DNA of 47,187 nt from Immundisolibacter sp. Lineage in GTDB: Bacteria > Pseudomonadota > Gammaproteobacteria > Immundisolibacterales > Immundisolibacteraceae. Of the stretch, positions 23,339 through 32,708 are shown piece by piece. A program made the translations under genes and the position numbers. The number at the start of each line of letters is the position of its first letter. The first letter of the stretch is position 1. The stretch is taken from the NCBI RefSeq assembly GCF_041601295.1, contig NZ_JBFIII010000006.1, forward strand, positions 1-47,187. Direction: 5' to 3'. The notes below the pieces were generated by a model. It was not told where the DNA came from and made no database searches. It was given only the letters and a program-made list of their open reading frames with translations.

Positions 23339-24646
23339 ATGCAACAAAAAGAACTTGCCGGCCGCCGCCGCACGCTGATGCAGCAGATGGGGGACGGCAT
23401 CGCCATTATCCCCACGAATCCGCACCATCTGCGCAACCGCGATACCGAGTTTCCGTTTCGCCCCGATAGCGATTTTTTCTACCTGACCGGATTTGCCGAG
23501 CCGGAAGCCGTGGCGATCCTGATTCCAGGCCGGCCGCAGGGCGAGTTTATTGTCTTTTGCCGCGAGCGCGACCCGACCAAGGAAACCTGGACCGGCCGGC
23601 GCGCCGGTCCCGAGGGTGTCATAGAACGGTTTGGCGCCGATGATGCGTTTCCAATCGCCGATCTTGATGACATCATGCCGGGGCTGCTGGAGAACCGCGC
23701 CAAGGTGTTTTACAGCCTGGGCGCCGATAGCGAATTCGACCAGCGCGTGCTCGGATGGGTTAACGGTTTACGTGCCAAGGTACGGGCTGGTGTGCATGTG
23801 CCCAGCGAGTTTGTCGACCTCGGTCACCTGCTGCACGACATGCGCCTGTTCAAGAGTGCCGCGGAACTCAAGGTCATGCGCCGGGCGGCGGACATCTCGG
23901 CGGCTGCTCATGTCCGCGCCATGCGGGCCTGTCGGCCCGGCAAGATGGAGTATGAGATCGAGGCCGAATTGCGGCACGAGTTCATCCGCAACGGTGCCCG
24001 CCTGCCGGCCTACGAGCCGATTGTCGGCGGTGGCGCCAACGGTTGCATCCTGCATTACGTCGACAACAACGCCGTCCTGAACGACGGCGAACTGTTGCTG
24101 ATCGATGCCGGTTGTGAGATCGATTGCTATGCCGCCGACATCACGCGTACGTTTCCGATCAACGGTCGCTTCAGCCCGGAGCAAACAGCCCTGTACGAGC
24201 TGGTGTTGGATGCCCAGCTGGCAGCAATCGACAAGGTGCGCCCCGGTAACCACTGGAACGAACCGCACGAGGCGGCGGTACGGGTGCTGACCGCCGGCCT
24301 GCTGCGCCTGCGGATACTCAAGGGTGAACTGACGGACCTGATCGAACAGGGCGCCTACCGCAGCGTGTACATGCACCGCACAGGTCACTGGCTGGGCATG
24401 GACGTGCATGATGTGGGCGAGTACAAGCTCGGCGATGCCTGGCGGGTGTTCGAGCCCGGCATGGTCACCACGGTCGAACCGGGCCTGTATATCGCCGCCG
24501 GCACGCCCGGCGTGGCTAAGAAGTGGTGGAACATCGGCATCCGCATTGAGGACAACGTCGTGGTCACCCGCCGTGGCCATGAAGTCACCACCGGCGGCGT
24601 GCCCAAGACTGTGGCTCAAATCGAGACCCTGATGGCAAGCGCATGA
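23339..24646 (+). CDS. pepP: Xaa-Pro aminopeptidase P
   Basis: Cytosolic metallo-aminopeptidase (M24B, two Mn ions) that removes N-terminal residues preceding proline. I chose the ATG at 23339 (435 residues, MQQKELAGRRRTL); an in-frame TTG two codons earlier is possible. The N-terminal AMP_N domain includes FPFRPDSDFFYLTGF. In the pita-bread domain all five metal ligands are visible: D in IDAGCEIDCYAAD, the second D in AADITRTF, H in MHRTGHWLGMDVHDVG, E in TTVEPGLY and E in GIRIEDNVVV. It overlaps ubiH by 4 bp; pepP-ubiH-ubiI is a conserved gammaproteobacterial order. The ygfB (UPF0149) gene usually upstream is absent. Confidence 0.95.
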   Translation: MQQKELAGRRRTLMQQMGDGIAIIPTNPHHLRNRDTEFPFRPDSDFFYLTGFAEPEAVAILIPGRPQGEFIVFCRERDPTKETWTGRRAGPEGVIERFGADDAFPIADLDDIMPGLLENRAKVFYSLGADSEFDQRVLGWVNGLRAKVRAGVHVPSEFVDLGHLLHDMRLFKSAAELKVMRRAADISAAAHVRAMRACRPGKMEYEIEAELRHEFIRNGARLPAYEPIVGGGANGCILHYVDNNAVLNDGELLLIDAGCEIDCYAADITRTFPINGRFSPEQTALYELVLDAQLAAIDKVRPGNHWNEPHEAAVRVLTAGLLRLRILKGELTDLIEQGAYRSVYMHRTGHWLGMDVHDVGEYKLGDAWRVFEPGMVTTVEPGLYIAAGTPGVAKKWWNIGIRIEDNVVVTRRGHEVTTGGVPKTVAQIETLMASA

Positions 24647-25857
24647 CCGCCGACTGCGATGTGCTGATCGCCGGTGCCGGCCCGGCCGGTGCGGCGCTGG
24701 CCTGCGCCCTGGCGCATTTGCCGTTGCGCGTGTTGCTGGTTGATGCCGCGCCGCTTCCGGACCCCAAAGCCGCGGACCGGCGCGCGTTGGCCCTGGGCTT
24801 GGGCAGCCAGCGCATTCTGCAGGGACTTGATGTCTGGTCAACGCTGGCCGAGCAGGCGACGCCGATCCGGCGCGTGGAAGTGACGGAGAAAGGCTGGCCT
24901 GGGGTGACGCGTCTGGCCGCCAGCGAGCTTGGCCAGCCGGCACTCGGTTGGGTGCTGGGTGACATCGCGTTGCAGCGCGCATTATTGGCGCGGCTTGAGG
25001 ACAGCTCTGTGCGGCGTGCCGCGGTCGCGGTCACAGCCCTGGCAGACGGCGGTGAGGCGCTTGCCGTGACGGCATGCAAAGCCGATGGCGTGGCGTATCA
25101 GGTAACGACCCGTCTTCTGGTCGCCGCCGATGGCAGTGATTCTGCCGTGTGCCGCCTGGCCGGATTGCGTCGGCACCAGCGCGAACTGCCTCACAGCGTG
25201 TTGCTGGGGCGGCTGCATACCGATCGCGCCCATTCCGGTGTGGCCCACGAACGGTTCGCGGCGGAAGGGCCAATGGCCTTGCTGCCTGGCGCACATCCGC
25301 TGGACTACACGGTGGTGTGGACCCTGCCCCACGAGCGGGCGCAGGACCTGATCACCTTGCCGGCGGCGCACCTGATCCCGCTGCTGCAAAGTGCATTTGG
25401 CTGGCGCGCCGGGCGCTTTGTTGCACTTACCGAGTCCCGTTGTGTGCGTTTGCGCGAAGCCTGGTTGACAGGCACCACTGCCAATCGCCTGGTGGCCATC
25501 GGCAGCGCCGCCAATACGCTGCACCCGATCGCGGCCCAGGGCTTCAATCTTGGTTTGCGCGACGTGGCTGAGCTTGCCACCGGGTTGGCAGCGGCGGCGG
25601 CGGTTGGCGCCGACCCCGGCAGCGCGGACCTGGTAAGGGCCTATCAGCAAGGCCGGCAGGCCGACTGGCGCGGCGTGCGGCAGGCGACCCGCTGGTTGCC
25701 GTGCCTGTTCGAGAATCCGGCACCGCCGCTGGCGGCGGTGCGCGGGCTCGGTTTGGCCTCCCTTGATGTGCTGGCGCCTCTGAAACGTCGCCTGATGGTG
25801 CGGGCGATGGGCGTCACCGCCCCGCAAAGCCGTTTGCAGCGCGGATATACGTCATGA
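24643..25857 (+). CDS. ubiH: Ubiquinone biosynthesis hydroxylase UbiH
   Basis: FAD-dependent monooxygenase of aerobic ubiquinone synthesis (2-octaprenyl-6-methoxyphenol hydroxylation). In 404 residues it has the N-terminal dinucleotide motif DVLIAGAGPAGAALACAL, the middle DG motif VAADGSDSAVCRLAGL, and the C-terminal FAD/ribityl motif as AIGSAANTLHPIAAQGFNLGLRDV. The form NTLHPIAxQGFNLGLRDV, rather than GDAAHxxHPLAGQG, is typical of UbiH and separates it from UbiI/UbiF. The ATG overlaps the pepP stop (ATGA) and its own stop overlaps the next hydroxylase gene, so three genes form one unit. Confidence 0.93.
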   Translation: MTADCDVLIAGAGPAGAALACALAHLPLRVLLVDAAPLPDPKAADRRALALGLGSQRILQGLDVWSTLAEQATPIRRVEVTEKGWPGVTRLAASELGQPALGWVLGDIALQRALLARLEDSSVRRAAVAVTALADGGEALAVTACKADGVAYQVTTRLLVAADGSDSAVCRLAGLRRHQRELPHSVLLGRLHTDRAHSGVAHERFAAEGPMALLPGAHPLDYTVVWTLPHERAQDLITLPAAHLIPLLQSAFGWRAGRFVALTESRCVRLREAWLTGTTANRLVAIGSAANTLHPIAAQGFNLGLRDVAELATGLAAAAAVGADPGSADLVRAYQQGRQADWRGVRQATRWLPCLFENPAPPLAAVRGLGLASLDVLAPLKRRLMVRAMGVTAPQSRLQRGYTS

Positions 25858-27053
25858 GCGATGCCGCGGTGCTAATCGTTGGCGCCGGCATTGCGGGTGC
25901 CACGCTGGCCGTGCTGCTGGCCGACGCCGGGGTGCCGGTGACACTGATCGATCATCGGCCGTCGCCACCGGCGCCGACATCCGGGCAGCCGCTGGATGCG
26001 CGGGTCAGCGCCATCCATGCCGCCGCCGTGGGCCTGTATGAGCGGCTTGGCGTCTGGTCACGGCTGCCGGCTGGGCGCCAGGCTCCGTTCGGTCGCATTG
26101 AGGTGTGGGACGCCGGTTCCGCCGGCCGTATCGGTTTTGACAGTGCCCAGGTGGGTCAGCCCTGGCTGGGCCGTATTGTTGAGAATCGTTCGCTGCTGGC
26201 GGCCCTGCACGGGCGGTTGCGCGAAATGTCGGCGGCGGGTGTGCTGGCGCCGGCAACGCTCGCCGATTGGCGGGTGGATGAGCGGGGACTGACCGCCGGC
26301 CTTGGCGACGGTCGCGAGTTGACGGCGCAGCTGCTGGTCGCCGCCGATGGCGCCGCCTCGCCACTGCGCGAGCGGGCCGGTTTGGCCTGTGTCCACGACG
26401 ATTTCGGGCAGTCTGCGTTGGTGTGCCACGTCGCCACTGAGCACGCTCATGCGGATACCGCCCGCCAGCGTTTTTTGCCGACCGGCCCGCTGGCGTTTCT
26501 GCCGCTGGCTGACGGACGCTGTTCGATTGTTTGGTCGACCAATCCGGGCGAGGCGCAGCGTCTGGCGCAGTTGCCAGAGGAGGCGTTTGCGCGTGAGCTG
26601 GCGGGCGCGTTCGACCACCGCCTGGGCGCCGTGACGGCGGTCGACGAGCGTCGGGTGATCCCGCTGCGTGGCCTTGAAGCCGAGCGTTATCTTGGCCCGC
26701 GTCTCGCCCTGCTGGGCGATGCCGCGCATGTGGTGCATCCGCTGGCCGGACTCGGCGCCAATCTGGGAATTGGCGACGCGGCGGCGCTGGCCCATCAGTT
26801 GGTGCGGGCACACCGCAGCGGGCGTGACCTCGGATGGGTGGAAACTCTGCGTCCCTACGAGCGCGGCCGGCGCAGTGAAAATCTGCCGGTAGTGCAGGCC
26901 ATTCGCGGTCTGCAGCGATTGTTTCGCGCCGATAACGCCCCACTGCGCGCACTGCGCGGTTTTGGGCTGCTGGCAGTGGACCGGATCGGCCCACTGAAGC
27001 GGCTGCTTACCGCTGCCGCTTGCGGTTTGACCGACCCGGCGCTGCGGGCTTGA
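25854..27053 (+). CDS. ubiI: FAD-dependent ubiquinone hydroxylase (UbiI/UbiF/VisC family)
   Basis: Second flavin monooxygenase of the UbiH/UbiF/VisC/Coq6 family, 399 residues. It has VLIVGAGIAGATLAVLLADAG at the N-terminus (quoted: VGAGIAGATL), LDARVSAIHAAAV, the DG motif LVAADGAASPLRERAGL and LALLGDAAHVVHPLAGLGANLGIGDAA. Position after ubiH matches visC/ubiI of E. coli, so C5-hydroxylation of the quinone ring is the first guess; UbiF- or UbiL-like activity cannot be excluded because these paralogues vary in regiospecificity. It overlaps ubiH by 4 bp and converges on lipB with a 17-bp gap. Confidence 0.85.
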   Translation: MSDAAVLIVGAGIAGATLAVLLADAGVPVTLIDHRPSPPAPTSGQPLDARVSAIHAAAVGLYERLGVWSRLPAGRQAPFGRIEVWDAGSAGRIGFDSAQVGQPWLGRIVENRSLLAALHGRLREMSAAGVLAPATLADWRVDERGLTAGLGDGRELTAQLLVAADGAASPLRERAGLACVHDDFGQSALVCHVATEHAHADTARQRFLPTGPLAFLPLADGRCSIVWSTNPGEAQRLAQLPEEAFARELAGAFDHRLGAVTAVDERRVIPLRGLEAERYLGPRLALLGDAAHVVHPLAGLGANLGIGDAAALAHQLVRAHRSGRDLGWVETLRPYERGRRSENLPVVQAIRGLQRLFRADNAPLRALRGFGLLAVDRIGPLKRLLTAAACGLTDPALRA

Positions 27054-27070
27054 GCGTGTGCTGCCGGATG

Positions 27071-27700
27071 TCAGTTGTCTGACAGGCGGCGGCCGAGGAC
27101 CAAGGCCAGATTTGCGGCCAGCTGTGCGCCGATCCTGGCCGGCTGCGCGGCACCCGGCACAAGGTCTTGTAACTGAGTGACGGCCAGGTTGGCGTAGCCG
27201 CAGGGGTTGATGCGGTCGAATGGCTTCAGGTCCATGGCCACGTTGAGGCTCAGGCCGTGGTAGCAGCAGCCGCGCCGCACGCGCAAACCCAGTGCTGCGA
27301 TCTTGGCGCCAGCCACGTAGACACCAGGCGCCCCGGGGTGACGCTCGGCGTCGATGCCATGCACCGCCAGCAGATCAATAGCGGCCTGTTCAAGTGCCGC
27401 GACCAGCGCCTTGATGCCCAGCCCTGTGCGCCCCAGGTCAAGCAGCGTGTACAACACGACCTGCCCCGGCCCGTGGTAGGTGACCTGGCCACCGCGGTCA
27501 CTGCGCACGACGGGAATATCACCCGCGGCGAGAATGTGTTCGAGCTTGCCGGCGAGACCGAGTGTGAATACCGGTGCATGCTCGACCAGCCAGCATTGGT
27601 CCGGCGAATCCACCGTACGCTGGTCCGTGTACTGCTGCATGGCGGCCAGGCAGGTGGCGTAATCCACCCGTCCCAAGCGGCGCAGCTGCAAGCCGTTCAC
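27071..27700 (-). CDS. lipB: Octanoyltransferase LipB
   Basis: Transfers octanoyl from acyl carrier protein to lipoyl domains, the first step of de novo lipoylation. I chose the GTG at 27700, which overlaps the stop of the aminotransferase gene as GTGA and gives 209 residues (VNGLQLRRLGRVDY); a frame extending to 27742 would run into the neighbour. Motifs: DRGGQVTYHGPGQVVLYTLLDL (partly: RGGQVTYHGPGQ), the active-site lysine in VAGAKIAALGLRVRRG, and the catalytic cysteine in INPCGYANLAVT. Last gene of the long minus-strand operon. The lipA and ybeD genes often found beside lipB are absent. Confidence 0.95.
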   Translation of the reverse strand: MNGLQLRRLGRVDYATCLAAMQQYTDQRTVDSPDQCWLVEHAPVFTLGLAGKLEHILAAGDIPVVRSDRGGQVTYHGPGQVVLYTLLDLGRTGLGIKALVAALEQAAIDLLAVHGIDAERHPGAPGVYVAGAKIAALGLRVRRGCCYHGLSLNVAMDLKPFDRINPCGYANLAVTQLQDLVPGAAQPARIGAQLAANLALVLGRRLSDN

Positions 27701-28590
27701 TGTGCGCGAAGGTCGGCCTTGAACGCCTGATAGGCGTTCCATACGCGTCGCCAGGCTGGCCCGGGTCGACCGTTACCCACCAGGGTGGCGTCGAGCTGGG
27801 TCACGGCCAGCACTTCCTTGGTGGAGCTCGACAGCCAGATTTCGTCGGCGCCCTGCAATTCTTCCAGGCCAAGAGGGCGTTCGGCCACGGGCAGGTCGAT
27901 CTGCGCGGCGAGTTCCAGCACCAGATTGCGGGTGATGCCCTGCAACAGCCAGTGGCTGGGCGGTGGCGTGACCACGCTGCCACTGATGACGGCAAACACG
28001 TTCGTGGCCGCGCCTTCGGTGACCCAACGGTCACGGTGCAGGATGACCTCGTCGGCGCCGAGGTCCAGCGCCTGCTGGCGCAGCAGGACTGCGCCCTGCA
28101 AGGAGGTGGATTTGATCTGACACCAGTGCCAGCGGATGTCCTCGCGGCAGATGGCCTTCAGGCCGCCATCGACCTGCTTTGCGGGCACCGGCTGGAGCGG
28201 CCGAGGCATGATAAACACAGTCGGTGGGCAGTCGGGGAAGGCGTGATCGCGGGGCGCGACGCCCCGGCTGACCTGCAGGTAAATCGACGCATCGCCGCCA
28301 CCATGGCGATCCAACAACTCGGTCAGCAGGTGATTCCACTGCGCCCGCGGGTACGGGTTGCCAATGCGCACCTCGGCCAGGCTGTGCTCCAGGCGTGCCA
28401 GGTGGGCATCAAGGCGCAGGTAGTGGCCGCCATAGGCGGGGATTACTTCGTATACCGCGTCGCCGTAGATAAAGCCCCGATCGAGTGGATGCACCCGCGC
28501 CTGCGACAACGGCAGGAACGCCCCGTCAAGAAAAACCGTGGTGTCCGCCTCGCCCGGCAAGGCATTGGCCACGGCTACTCCTGCCACCAC
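27697..28590 (-). CDS. dat: D-amino acid aminotransferase (class IV PLP enzyme)
   Basis: Fold-type IV aminotransferase of 297 residues, most like D-alanine aminotransferase, which makes D-glutamate and D-alanine for peptidoglycan. Motifs: FLDGAFLPLSQARVHPLDRG, GDAVYEVIPAYGG, YLQVSRGVAPRDHAFP, the PLP lysine in CQIKSTSLQGAVLLRQQA (about residue 160) and TEGAATNVFAVISG. Branched-chain and ADC lyase relatives share these, but position after dacA is the usual place for dat. It overlaps dacA by 16 bp and lipB by 4 bp. Confidence 0.85.
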   Translation of the reverse strand: MVAGVAVANALPGEADTTVFLDGAFLPLSQARVHPLDRGFIYGDAVYEVIPAYGGHYLRLDAHLARLEHSLAEVRIGNPYPRAQWNHLLTELLDRHGGGDASIYLQVSRGVAPRDHAFPDCPPTVFIMPRPLQPVPAKQVDGGLKAICREDIRWHWCQIKSTSLQGAVLLRQQALDLGADEVILHRDRWVTEGAATNVFAVISGSVVTPPPSHWLLQGITRNLVLELAAQIDLPVAERPLGLEELQGADEIWLSSSTKEVLAVTQLDATLVGNGRPGPAWRRVWNAYQAFKADLRAQ

Positions 28591-29723
28591 AGACGGGCAG
28601 CATCAACGGCGCGTCTGAAGATACTGCCTTCCTCGACCGCCTCCAGAGCAACCAGCGGGCGCTCCAGCAGCAGCTCGTCGCCGAGTTTGACGCGCAGCGT
28701 GCCCTGCGCCGAGCCATTGGCGACGGGCGCGGTCAGGCGCGGTGCAACCTCCACAACCGCGGCCAGTTCTTTGTACTTGCCGCGTGGCACGGTGACGTAG
28801 GTATCTTCGGCGAGGCCCAGAGCCACCGAGCGTTGGGCGCCGCCGAATACCGGTGCGTCAGTCCGTTTTTCGGCGGCCGGGAACAGGCGATGAGTTTCGT
28901 AAAAGCGAAAGCCCCAGTTGAACAGGGCCTGGGCTTCCTGGAAGCGGGAGCGATCGCTGGCACTGCCCATGATGCTGACAATCAGGCGCATGTCCTCGCG
29001 CTTTGCCGAGGTCACCAGGCAGTAGCCAGCGGCATCGGTGAAGCCGGTCTTCAGGCCGTCGACGCTCTTGTCCCAGAACAGCAGCCGGTTACGGTTCGGC
29101 TGGGTGATGTTGTTCCAGCTGAAGGATTTGAGTGAGTACCAGGGGTAGTAGTCGGGAAAGTCGCGGACGGTCGCTGCTGCCAGGCGCGCCATATCGAGCG
29201 GACTCGAGTAGTGATCGTCTGCAGGCAGGCCGTGCGAATTGACGAAGTGACTCTGGGTAAGCCCCAGGCGCTCGGCCTGCGCATTCATGAGGTCGGCAAA
29301 GGCGGTTTCGGTGCCGGCCATGTGTTCGGCCAGGGCCACTGTGGCATCGTTGCCGGACTGGGTCAGCACGCCGTGGACGAGGACCTCCACCGGCACCGGC
29401 TTGGCCGGGTCGATGAAGCTGCGCGAGCCACCGGTGCGCCAGGCGTCGGTACTGATGGTGATCTGCTCGTCCAGTTTAAGATCGCCCTTTTGCAAGGCAT
29501 CGAAGGCGATGTAGGCGGTCATGATCTTGGTCAGGCTGGCCGGCGGCTGCGGCGTTTCGGGATCCTTGGCCGCCAGTACCTGGCCGGTGTGGTAGTCGTA
29601 CAACACATAGCTGCGGGCGGAAAGTTGTGGCGCGCTCGGTACCGGAGCGGCCGCCGCAGCGGTGCCAATGGCCATCAGGGCCAGGCCGAGGACGCGCCTG
29701 TCGAAGCGGAATTTACGGTACAT
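28575..29723 (-). CDS. dacA: D-alanyl-D-alanine carboxypeptidase (PBP5/6 family)
   Basis: Periplasmic penicillin-binding protein that trims the terminal D-alanine of peptidoglycan stem peptides. The 382-residue protein has a signal peptide (RRVLGLALMAIGTAAAAA), the SxxK nucleophile motif S63-LTK66, SGN in LTQSGNDATVAL, and KTG in VDGLKTGFTDAAG. The C-terminal PBP5 beta domain runs from about 275, and the terminal helix FRRAVDAARLWWQE is amphipathic, as in membrane-anchored PBP5. It follows rlpA by 72 bp and overlaps dat, an arrangement conserved in many gammaproteobacteria. Confidence 0.96.
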   Translation of the reverse strand: MYRKFRFDRRVLGLALMAIGTAAAAAPVPSAPQLSARSYVLYDYHTGQVLAAKDPETPQPPASLTKIMTAYIAFDALQKGDLKLDEQITISTDAWRTGGSRSFIDPAKPVPVEVLVHGVLTQSGNDATVALAEHMAGTETAFADLMNAQAERLGLTQSHFVNSHGLPADDHYSSPLDMARLAAATVRDFPDYYPWYSLKSFSWNNITQPNRNRLLFWDKSVDGLKTGFTDAAGYCLVTSAKREDMRLIVSIMGSASDRSRFQEAQALFNWGFRFYETHRLFPAAEKRTDAPVFGGAQRSVALGLAEDTYVTVPRGKYKELAAVVEVAPRLTAPVANGSAQGTLRVKLGDELLLERPLVALEAVEEGSIFRRAVDAARLWWQE

Positions 29724-29795
29724 GCCTACTCTTGGTTTGGGTGTAAGCGTGCTGGCGCCCTGGCGGGCCCGGCACGCAGAGGGTGAAAGTCCGGA

Positions 29796-30632
29796 TCAGG
29801 GCACCGCCGCCTGCAGCGCCGTGAGGCCCAGGTCGCGCAGTCGCGCCAGGGTCGATTCAAGCAGTGTGCCGGGCAAGGGCCCCATGCGTACCCGATGCAA
29901 GCGTCGTCCGCCGGTGTCCGCTGTGTGCACGCTGACCGATGGGAACGCCTCGCGGCGCAGGCGGGTGGCAAGGCGCTGCGCCGTCCCGGCGTCGGCGAAC
30001 GCGCCCACCTGCAGGTAGACCCCATCGGCGGGAACGGGTTCTTCGTGTCGAGCAACGACGGCGTCGCCCGGCAGTACGGTGCGCAGCTCGACCGGTGCAC
30101 TGCCGGTGCCGATCAGGCCGAGCTTGGCCGCTGCGACGTAGGACACGTCGATCAGGCGCTCGCGTCGGAACGGTCCGCGGTCGTTGATCCTGACCACGAC
30201 GCTGCGGCCGTTGCCCAGGTTGGTGATGCGCGCGTAACTGGGGATGGGTAAGGTCGGATGGGCGGCGGTCATGGCAAACATGTCATAAGACTCGCCGTTG
30301 GCAGTGGGACGCCCGTGAAACTCGCGTCCGTACCAGCTGGCCGTGCCGCGAGCACGGTAACCGGCGGCACTGGGCAGCGGCTGGTAATCGACACCGTCGA
30401 CCCGATAGGGCCGCAGACAGGGTATACACAGTGGTTCGAACCGCGGCACGGCGTCCGGGATCGCGCTGATATCGACCGGGCTTGTTGGCGGGCCGTCCTT
30501 GCGGTAGTCGGGTCCGGGTCGCGCTGTCGGGCCGGCGCAGCCGGCGACCAGGACCGCCAGTAGCAGCCCCAGGCCGAGCCGGACACCGCTGATACCGGGC
30601 CTGCCGTCAAGGTGTCGCGCCGTGCTGAGCAT
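29796..30632 (-). CDS. rlpA: RlpA-family septal-ring lipoprotein
   Basis: Outer-membrane lipoprotein of 278 residues that, in Pseudomonas, cleaves denuded glycan strands at the septum. The lipobox is LVAGC (C about residue 32). The double-psi beta-barrel follows in GTASWYGREFHGRPTANGE (quoted in part), with MTAAHPTLP and VVVRINDRGPF; the catalytic-type Glu/Asp and His (WYGREFHG, INDRGPF) are present. A SPOR domain occupies about 200-278 (VYLQVGAFADAGTAQRLATRL and the HRVRMGPLPG motif), which binds denuded septal glycan. It overlaps mltB by 26 bp in the elongation operon. Confidence 0.93.
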   Translation of the reverse strand: MLSTARHLDGRPGISGVRLGLGLLLAVLVAGCAGPTARPGPDYRKDGPPTSPVDISAIPDAVPRFEPLCIPCLRPYRVDGVDYQPLPSAAGYRARGTASWYGREFHGRPTANGESYDMFAMTAAHPTLPIPSYARITNLGNGRSVVVRINDRGPFRRERLIDVSYVAAAKLGLIGTGSAPVELRTVLPGDAVVARHEEPVPADGVYLQVGAFADAGTAQRLATRLRREAFPSVSVHTADTGGRRLHRVRMGPLPGTLLESTLARLRDLGLTALQAAVP

Positions 30633-31614
30633 CGATAGCCGCCGCCAGTTGCGTCACTGCCAAGGCGTACAGAGCACTGTGGTTATAGCGTGTAATGGCA
30701 TAGAAATTTCGAAATCCCAGGTGGTACTCATCTCCCGCATCGCCATCGAAACGGATCAGTGCCGCATTCAGCGGTGTGGCGCTGGCCGGGCCATTGGGTT
30801 GCACCTCGAAATCGTCGCCAAGCACACTGACCCCGCCCTGGCGCAGCGCCTCCAGGGTATGCCGCGGCAGCAGGTCGCCATTGGCAAGTGCCGCGCCCGC
30901 CGGTGTCACCGTCGCCCGGGCACTGATCGCTTGTCCGGGTTGCCAGCCGTGGCGATGCAGGTAGTTGGCGACACTGCCGATGGCATCAGCCGGACTGCTG
31001 AGCAGATCCCGACGACCATCCTGGTCAAAATCGATCGCATAAGCGCGATAGCTCGACGGGATGAACTGCGGCAGACCGAGCGCCCCGGCGTACGAACTGG
31101 TCAAGGTGAGCGGGTCAAGGTGCTCGTCCCGTCCCAGCAGTAGCAACTCGCGCAGCTCGCCGGCGAAAAAACCGCTGCGGGACAGGCCTGCGACCGCCAG
31201 CGTGGCGAGTGCGTCAAGCGCCTTGTAGCGGCCGGTGATGGCGCCATAGCGGGTTTCGACACCGATGATGGCGGTGATTACCGCGGCCGGAACGCCGAAG
31301 TCGCGTTCGGCGCGTGCCAGCAACTCGGCATGCTGTTGCCAGAATTCCACCCCGCCGTCGATACGCTGTTGGGTGAGAAAAATCGGCCGGTAGCGATGCC
31401 AGGGCATTTTCTCGGCTGGCCGGCTGATGGCATCGACGATGCTCTGCTGGTAGCTGGCGGCGGCCAACGTCCGCTCGACCGAGGCGCGGTCGAAACCATC
31501 CTTTTGCACCAGGCGGTCGACCAGTTCGCGCAGCGGCGGATGGTCGGCCAGTGACATTGCCGACGCCGGCGCCGTTAACGCGGTCGCCAGCAACAGCCCC
31601 AGCAGGCGGCTCAT
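30607..31614 (-). CDS. mltB: Membrane-bound lytic transglycosylase B family
   Basis: Glycan-cleaving lytic transglycosylase. I chose the ATG at 31614, which overlaps the rodA stop (ATGA) and gives 335 residues with a signal peptide (MSRLLGLLLATALTAPASA); upstream residues are not credible. Motifs of the MltB family: VITAIIGVETRYGAITGRY with the catalytic glutamate, SSYAGALGLPQFIPSSYRAYAIDFDQDGRRDL (quoted: AGALGLPQFIPSSYR, DFDQDGRRDLL), and AVTQLAAAI at the end. No lipobox is visible, so it is probably soluble in the periplasm, unlike E. coli MltB. Fifth or sixth gene of the mre operon. Confidence 0.93.
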   Translation of the reverse strand: MSRLLGLLLATALTAPASAMSLADHPPLRELVDRLVQKDGFDRASVERTLAAASYQQSIVDAISRPAEKMPWHRYRPIFLTQQRIDGGVEFWQQHAELLARAERDFGVPAAVITAIIGVETRYGAITGRYKALDALATLAVAGLSRSGFFAGELRELLLLGRDEHLDPLTLTSSYAGALGLPQFIPSSYRAYAIDFDQDGRRDLLSSPADAIGSVANYLHRHGWQPGQAISARATVTPAGAALANGDLLPRHTLEALRQGGVSVLGDDFEVQPNGPASATPLNAALIRFDGDAGDEYHLGFRNFYAITRYNHSALYALAVTQLAAAIDAQHGATP

Positions 31615-32708
31615 GCCGGCCACAGCTTGCGGTGGCCGCGGATGCTCATGAGCATGCCAAAGCCGAGCATTAACGTCACCATGGATGTGCCTCCGTAACT
31701 GACTAGCGGCAGGGGCACCCCGACCACGGGAAGAATGCCGCTGACCATACCGATATTGACCAAGACGTAAACAAAGAAAGTGCATACCAGTCCGCCCCCG
31801 AGCAGGCGCCCGTAACCGTCGCTGGCCTGGCTGGCGATATGCATGGCACGGCCAATGATAAAGCCGTAGAGCAACAACAGGCCGATGGCGCCCAATAATC
31901 CGAACTCCTCGCCGAACACGGCAAACACAAAATCGGTGGCGCTTTCGGGCAGAAAATGCAGGCGGGTCTGTGTACCTTCAAGCCAGCCCTTGCCGTAAAA
32001 GCCGCCCGAACCGATGGCGATCTTGGACTGAATGATGTGATAACCGCTGCCCAGCGGGTCGCGCTCGGGGTCGAACAAGGTCAGTACCCGTTGCCGCTGG
32101 TAGTCGCGCATGCCGTAGAACCACAGCAAAGGCGCCGTGGCCGCGGCCAGCGCCCCAAAAAGACCGATCAGGCGCCAGCCCAGGCCCGCCAGGAACAACA
32201 CTGACATGCCGGCTGCGGTCACCAGCAGTGCCGTGCCAAGATCCGGTTGGGCGGCGATGAGCACCACCGGCAGCAGTGCAAGCGCGGCGCTGGCCGCGAC
32301 GTCTCGCAGTGTCGGTGGCAGGGGACGATCGCTCAGGTAACGGGCCACCATCATGGGCACCGCCAGTTTGGCCAGTTCCGACGGCTGGAATCGCAGTGGT
32401 CCAAGCTCCAGCCAGCGCTGCGCGCCCTGACCGATGGCGCCGATCGCGTCCACCAGCACCAGCAGCAGCACGGTCAGCAGATAGGCAGGCGCCGCCAGGC
32501 GGTGCAGCCAGACTGCCGGCACCTGGCTCACCACCCCCAGCAACAGCAGGCTGATCAGAATCCGCGCGCCCTGGCTATGCAGGGCGCGCGCATCACCACC
32601 GCTGGCGCTGTACGCCAGCAGCAGGCCAACGCCACACAGGCCGATCAGACCGGTCAGCAGGGGCCAGTCAATATCCACTCGCCGCCATGGTGCGGACCAG
32701 CCGATCAC
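31611..32708 (-). CDS. rodA: Rod-shape peptidoglycan glycosyltransferase RodA
   Basis: SEDS-family polymerase that extends glycan strands from lipid II in the elongasome, working with PBP2. The 365-residue protein has about ten hydrophobic segments and the SEDS landmarks QPDLGTALLVTAAGMSVLFLAG (quoted: AAQPDLGTALLV), QRVLTLFDPERDPLGSGYHIIQSKIAIGSGG (quoted: YHIIQSKIAIGSGG), FPESATDFVFAVFGEEFG (written LPESATDFVFAVFGEE) and LPVVGVPLPLVSYGGTS near the end. It overlaps mrdA upstream and mltB downstream by 4 bp each. Confidence 0.97.
   Translation of the reverse strand: MIGWSAPWRRVDIDWPLLTGLIGLCGVGLLLAYSASGGDARALHSQGARILISLLLLGVVSQVPAVWLHRLAAPAYLLTVLLLVLVDAIGAIGQGAQRWLELGPLRFQPSELAKLAVPMMVARYLSDRPLPPTLRDVAASAALALLPVVLIAAQPDLGTALLVTAAGMSVLFLAGLGWRLIGLFGALAAATAPLLWFYGMRDYQRQRVLTLFDPERDPLGSGYHIIQSKIAIGSGGFYGKGWLEGTQTRLHFLPESATDFVFAVFGEEFGLLGAIGLLLLYGFIIGRAMHIASQASDGYGRLLGGGLVCTFFVYVLVNIGMVSGILPVVGVPLPLVSYGGTSMVTLMLGFGMLMSIRGHRKLWPA

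Noticed and set aside
23768..24982. 404-codon minus-strand frame opposite pepP
   Set aside because: PepP has all metal ligands on the plus strand; the opposite frame is a shadow.
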